Shown: piece after piece, positions 61,576 to 64,000 of the stretch
Layout of the letters: every line of letters begins with the position of its first letter
Numbering within the stretch: position 1 is the first letter of the stretch
Assembly: GCF_020423045.1 (NCBI RefSeq)
Contig: NZ_CP081943.1
Coordinates: 620,001 to 684,000 of the forward strand
Origin: Pseudomonas sp. MM213
GTDB lineage: Bacteria; Pseudomonadota; Gammaproteobacteria; Pseudomonadales; Pseudomonadaceae
Direction of reading: 5' to 3'
Length of the DNA stretch: 64,000 nt
Position numbers and translations under genes: made by a program
Notes under the pieces: generated by a model
Told to the model about the DNA's origin: nothing
Seen by the model: the letters and a program-made list of their open reading frames with translations, nothing else
Databases searched by the model: none

Positions 61576-61777
61576 GGTGATTCTCCGTGCGTTTAGTTTG
61601 AGTGGGTCGGTAGCTGCTGCTGCTATCCGGTGATCACAGTTAAACGCCCGGGTGTATCGGTGATGTGTGCTCGAACCCGGCGAAATCGCTGTCTGCGTAT
61701 CTGTCGCGGGTTCTTATACAGACGGATACAAAACCCTTCGGATGTGAAGGGCGATCGTGTTCAGCGCCAGGCTCGCT

Positions 61778-62518
61778 TCATGATTCTGCGCCGAGCATTT
61801 CCACCGGGTAGGAGAACACATAGCCTTCGCTGCGCACGGTCTTGATGTAGGTCGACTCGCGCGAGTCATCCATCAAGCGTTGGCGCAAACGGCTCACCAG
61901 CAAATCGATTGAGCGATCGAACAGGTCGGCATCGCGTCCCTGGGTCAGGTTGAGCAACTGGTCGCGGCTGAGTACCCGTTGCGGGTGATCGAGGAATACG
62001 CGCAACAAGCGGTACTCGGCACCACTGAGGGCCACCATCGTGTTGTCTTCGTCGAGTAGATGGCGGGCAGTCGTGTCGAGGCGCCAGCGGCCGAAACCCA
62101 ACAGTCGGCCACTTTCGGTGATCAGCAGGTTGGGCGGCAGCATTCGCGTACGGCGCAATACGGCGTTGATCCGCGCCAGCAACTCGCGGGCGGCGAAGGG
62201 TTTGGTCAGGTAGTCGTCGGCGCCCATTTCCAGGCCGAGGATGCGATCGGTTTCGTCGTTGCGTGCGGTGAGCATCAGGATCGGCGTCGCTTTATGTTTG
62301 CCCGAGCGCAACTCGCGGCACAGCACCAGGCCGTCATCGCCGGGCATCATGATGTCCAGCACGATCAGGTCCACCTGATTGGCTTCCAGAAAACTGCGCA
62401 TCTGCCGGCCGTCGGCAACCACCGTGGTACGCAGGCCGTTCTTCTTCAGGTAATTGCCGACCAGCTCGCGAATCTCCCGGTCGTCGTCGACGATCAGGAT
62501 GTGGTTTACATGTTCCAT
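61778..62518 (-). CDS. OmpR-family response regulator, orphan
   Basis: 246 residues: receiver with DDD near residue 11, phospho-Asp at about 55 (LIVLDIMMPGDDG), Lys in LTKPF, then winged helix (RSIDLLVSRLRQRLMDD ... IKTVRSEGYVF). The KNGLRTTVVADGRQM segment resembles OmpR itself. No histidine kinase in the window next to it. Confidence 0.9.
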   Translation of the reverse strand: MEHVNHILIVDDDREIRELVGNYLKKNGLRTTVVADGRQMRSFLEANQVDLIVLDIMMPGDDGLVLCRELRSGKHKATPILMLTARNDETDRILGLEMGADDYLTKPFAARELLARINAVLRRTRMLPPNLLITESGRLLGFGRWRLDTTARHLLDEDNTMVALSGAEYRLLRVFLDHPQRVLSRDQLLNLTQGRDADLFDRSIDLLVSRLRQRLMDDSRESTYIKTVRSEGYVFSYPVEMLGAES

Positions 62519-62745
62519 TGCTCAACCCTCTTGTTATTCGCACGTTGCGCATTCTAGGCAGCCACGGTGCACCTGCCCACAGGCTTTGTATCACAGTGTA
62601 TCCGCTGCCCTGTTTGACACCTTACGCCTTAATACCGCGGGTTCTAAGACACATGGCAGATACCTCGGGTCGATTAAATGGGCTCCATCGAGACAACACG
62701 ATTTGCCTCGCAACCATTGCCCATTGCAACCCTGAGGAATTCACC

Positions 62746-63009
62746 ATGAACTGGAACAAACTGATTGCCGCCAGCTTCTTCGCCGTCCTGAACGTTGCCG
62801 CATTTTCGGCCCATGCCGATGTTCAAGCCCCGGCGCAGACCACGGCGTACGGCACGCACCTGGATATCAAGAAGGTTGTTTCCATCGTCGACAACGGCGG
62901 CGGCACCTGCGGCATTGTCGATGCCCGCTTGACCTACCTCGATTCCAATGGCGCACAGAAAGTCGTCGGGTACAGCAAATTCGCAGACTGCGCGAATCAG
63001 GGCGGCTGA
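62746..63009 (+). CDS. DUF2790 family exported protein
   Basis: 87 residues: signal peptide ending SAHADV, then YGTHLDIKKVVSI, and CGIVDARLTYLDSNGAQKVV, the DUF2790 signature, with two cysteines (CGIV, DCAN). ATG 62746 with GAGGA upstream. Pseudomonas-specific family of unknown function, often stress- or metal-regulated. Confidence 0.85.
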   Translation: MNWNKLIAASFFAVLNVAAFSAHADVQAPAQTTAYGTHLDIKKVVSIVDNGGGTCGIVDARLTYLDSNGAQKVVGYSKFADCANQGG

Positions 63010-63125
63010 TCTTTCCACTACGCTCATCGCTGTCGATGTCGAGCAACGCACCGTCTGCTCAGCGCCCCGCGATGGCTGATTCATGTCGTCCAAACACCCG
63101 ATCAATGACTTGCAGGGATATCACC

Positions 63126-64000
63126 ATGAAGATCAATGTGTTGAGCAGTACCTCCGCCTCGCGTCGTCGCCGTCTCCTTGGCCCCTCGGTCCTCGCGTTC
63201 GCGCTGATGCAGCTCGGTGCTCTCGGGGCTGCCAGTGCGCAAGCCGCGACTGCCGAGCCCGTGGTGGCGAGTGCTGCGACCCTCAAGGCGGACACGTTCG
63301 GCCCGCTCAAGCATGTCAATGCCGGGTTGCTGAGTGTGGCGTACGCCGAAGTCGGCCCCGCCGATGGGCCGGTGGTGATTCTTCTGCACGGCTGGCCGTA
63401 CGACATTCACAGCTACAGCGAAGTGGCGCCGTTGTTGGCGGCCAAGGGTTACCGGGTGTTGATCCCGTACGCACGGGGCTACGGTGACACGCATTTCCTG
63501 TCCGACAAGACTGTTCGCAACGGCCAGCCTGCGGCGTTGGCCAGTGATGTCATCGACTTCATGGATGCACTGAAGATCAAGAAAGCGGTGCTGGGTGGCT
63601 ACGACTGGGGCGCGCGCTCGGCGGACATCGTGGCCGCACTTTGGCCGGAGCGGGTCGAGGCGCTGGTCGCCGTCAGCGGCTATCTGATCGGCAATCAGGC
63701 TGCGGGCAAGAACCCGCTGCCGCCCAAGGCCGAGTTGCAATGGTGGTACCAGTTCTATTTTGCAACCGAGCGCGGCCAGGCCGGCTACGAAAAGAATCGT
63801 CACGACTTCGCCAAGTTGATCTGGGAGCTGGCATCGCCAAAATGGCGCTTCGACGACGCAACGTTCGACCGCAGCGCGGCGGCCCTGGACAACCCGGATC
63901 ACGTCGCTATCACGATTTTCAACTATCGCTGGCGGTTGGGCATGGTGCAGGGCGAACCCCAGTATGAAGCGCTGGAACAGCAACTGGCCAAGGCCCCGGT
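63126..64000 (+). CDS. Exported alpha/beta hydrolase (3' end beyond window)
   Basis: At least 291 residues; reading frame still open at the window edge. N-terminus SRRRRLLGPSVLAFALMQLG is a Tat-like or Sec signal. Hydrolase core: oxyanion HGWPYDIHSYSEV and nucleophile elbow GGYDWGARSADIV with Asp as nucleophile, as in epoxide hydrolases and dehalogenases. Substrate unknown. Confidence 0.87.
   Translation, partial: MKINVLSSTSASRRRRLLGPSVLAFALMQLGALGAASAQAATAEPVVASAATLKADTFGPLKHVNAGLLSVAYAEVGPADGPVVILLHGWPYDIHSYSEVAPLLAAKGYRVLIPYARGYGDTHFLSDKTVRNGQPAALASDVIDFMDALKIKKAVLGGYDWGARSADIVAALWPERVEALVAVSGYLIGNQAAGKNPLPPKAELQWWYQFYFATERGQAGYEKNRHDFAKLIWELASPKWRFDDATFDRSAAALDNPDHVAITIFNYRWRLGMVQGEPQYEALEQQLAKAP

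Overview
This window looks like the chromosome of a Pseudomonas of the P. fluorescens species complex. The supporting evidence is the moderately high G+C, many short palindromic REP/REPIN elements of the type TGTAGGAGCC...GGCTCCTACA between genes, and gene families typical of that genus (DUF2388, DUF2790, DUF2789, SfnB-type oxidoreductases, the six-gene Mnh/Sha antiporter operon). No rRNA, tRNA, CRISPR array, prophage or plasmid backbone was seen. The only intact mobile element is one IS481-family insertion sequence.

Layout. 1-6.7 kb: a hotdog thioesterase divergent from a TetR regulator with a palindromic operator, a DmpA-like peptidase and a PotF-like binding protein with a LuxR-type regulator, and an RNA-methyltransferase-like gene. 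6.8-8.6 kb: a cytochrome b / Tat-exported molybdopterin oxidoreductase / MxKDx-repeat operon. 8.8-21.7 kb: single-domain response regulator, HAD phosphatase, a frameshifted methyltransferase, GlxA-type and LysR regulators with adjacent SDR, AKR, PLP, FAD and SRPBCC enzymes, bracketed by REP arrays. 22-27.8 kb: an OmpR-type two-component system, a cysteine-rich secreted protein, a GST, a zinc-ligand-depleted DksA paralogue and a chemoreceptor. 28.9-35.5 kb: small hypothetical genes, an OpuAC-like binding protein, a TonB receptor with DUF2946, and DUF3995. 35.6-41.7 kb: the mnhAB-C-D-E-F-G antiporter operon. 42.6-44.2 kb: an EamA exporter divergent from an XRE-cupin regulator.

44.2-57.7 kb is the most interesting stretch. 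A probable sulfur-scavenging locus (SfnB-like oxidoreductase, flavin monooxygenase, branched-chain-type ABC transporter, FAD/NAD(P)-binding protein) carries two matching sigma-54 promoters, each with the same 33-bp upstream block. Into it are interleaved three AT-richer small genes, each preceded by the same 16-bp inverted repeat CTGTTA-N4-TRACAG. Two of the three are clear paralogues that arose by tandem duplication together with the 3' end of the neighbouring regulator, leaving a chimeric gene relic. A 132-bp-period REPIN array lies between the monooxygenase and the transporter operon.

57.7-64 kb: an IS481-family element inserted in one arm of a long inverted repeat composite, then two secreted proteins sharing a conserved C-terminal tail, a periplasmic binding protein, an orphan OmpR-type response regulator, a DUF2790 protein and an exported alpha/beta hydrolase cut by the window end.

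A roughly 300-bp dispersed repeat (called R here) occurs seven times, six of them as three head-to-head pairs around REPINs. It accounts for most of the long gene-free stretches. All functional calls rest on reading the translated sequence. No database search was run.
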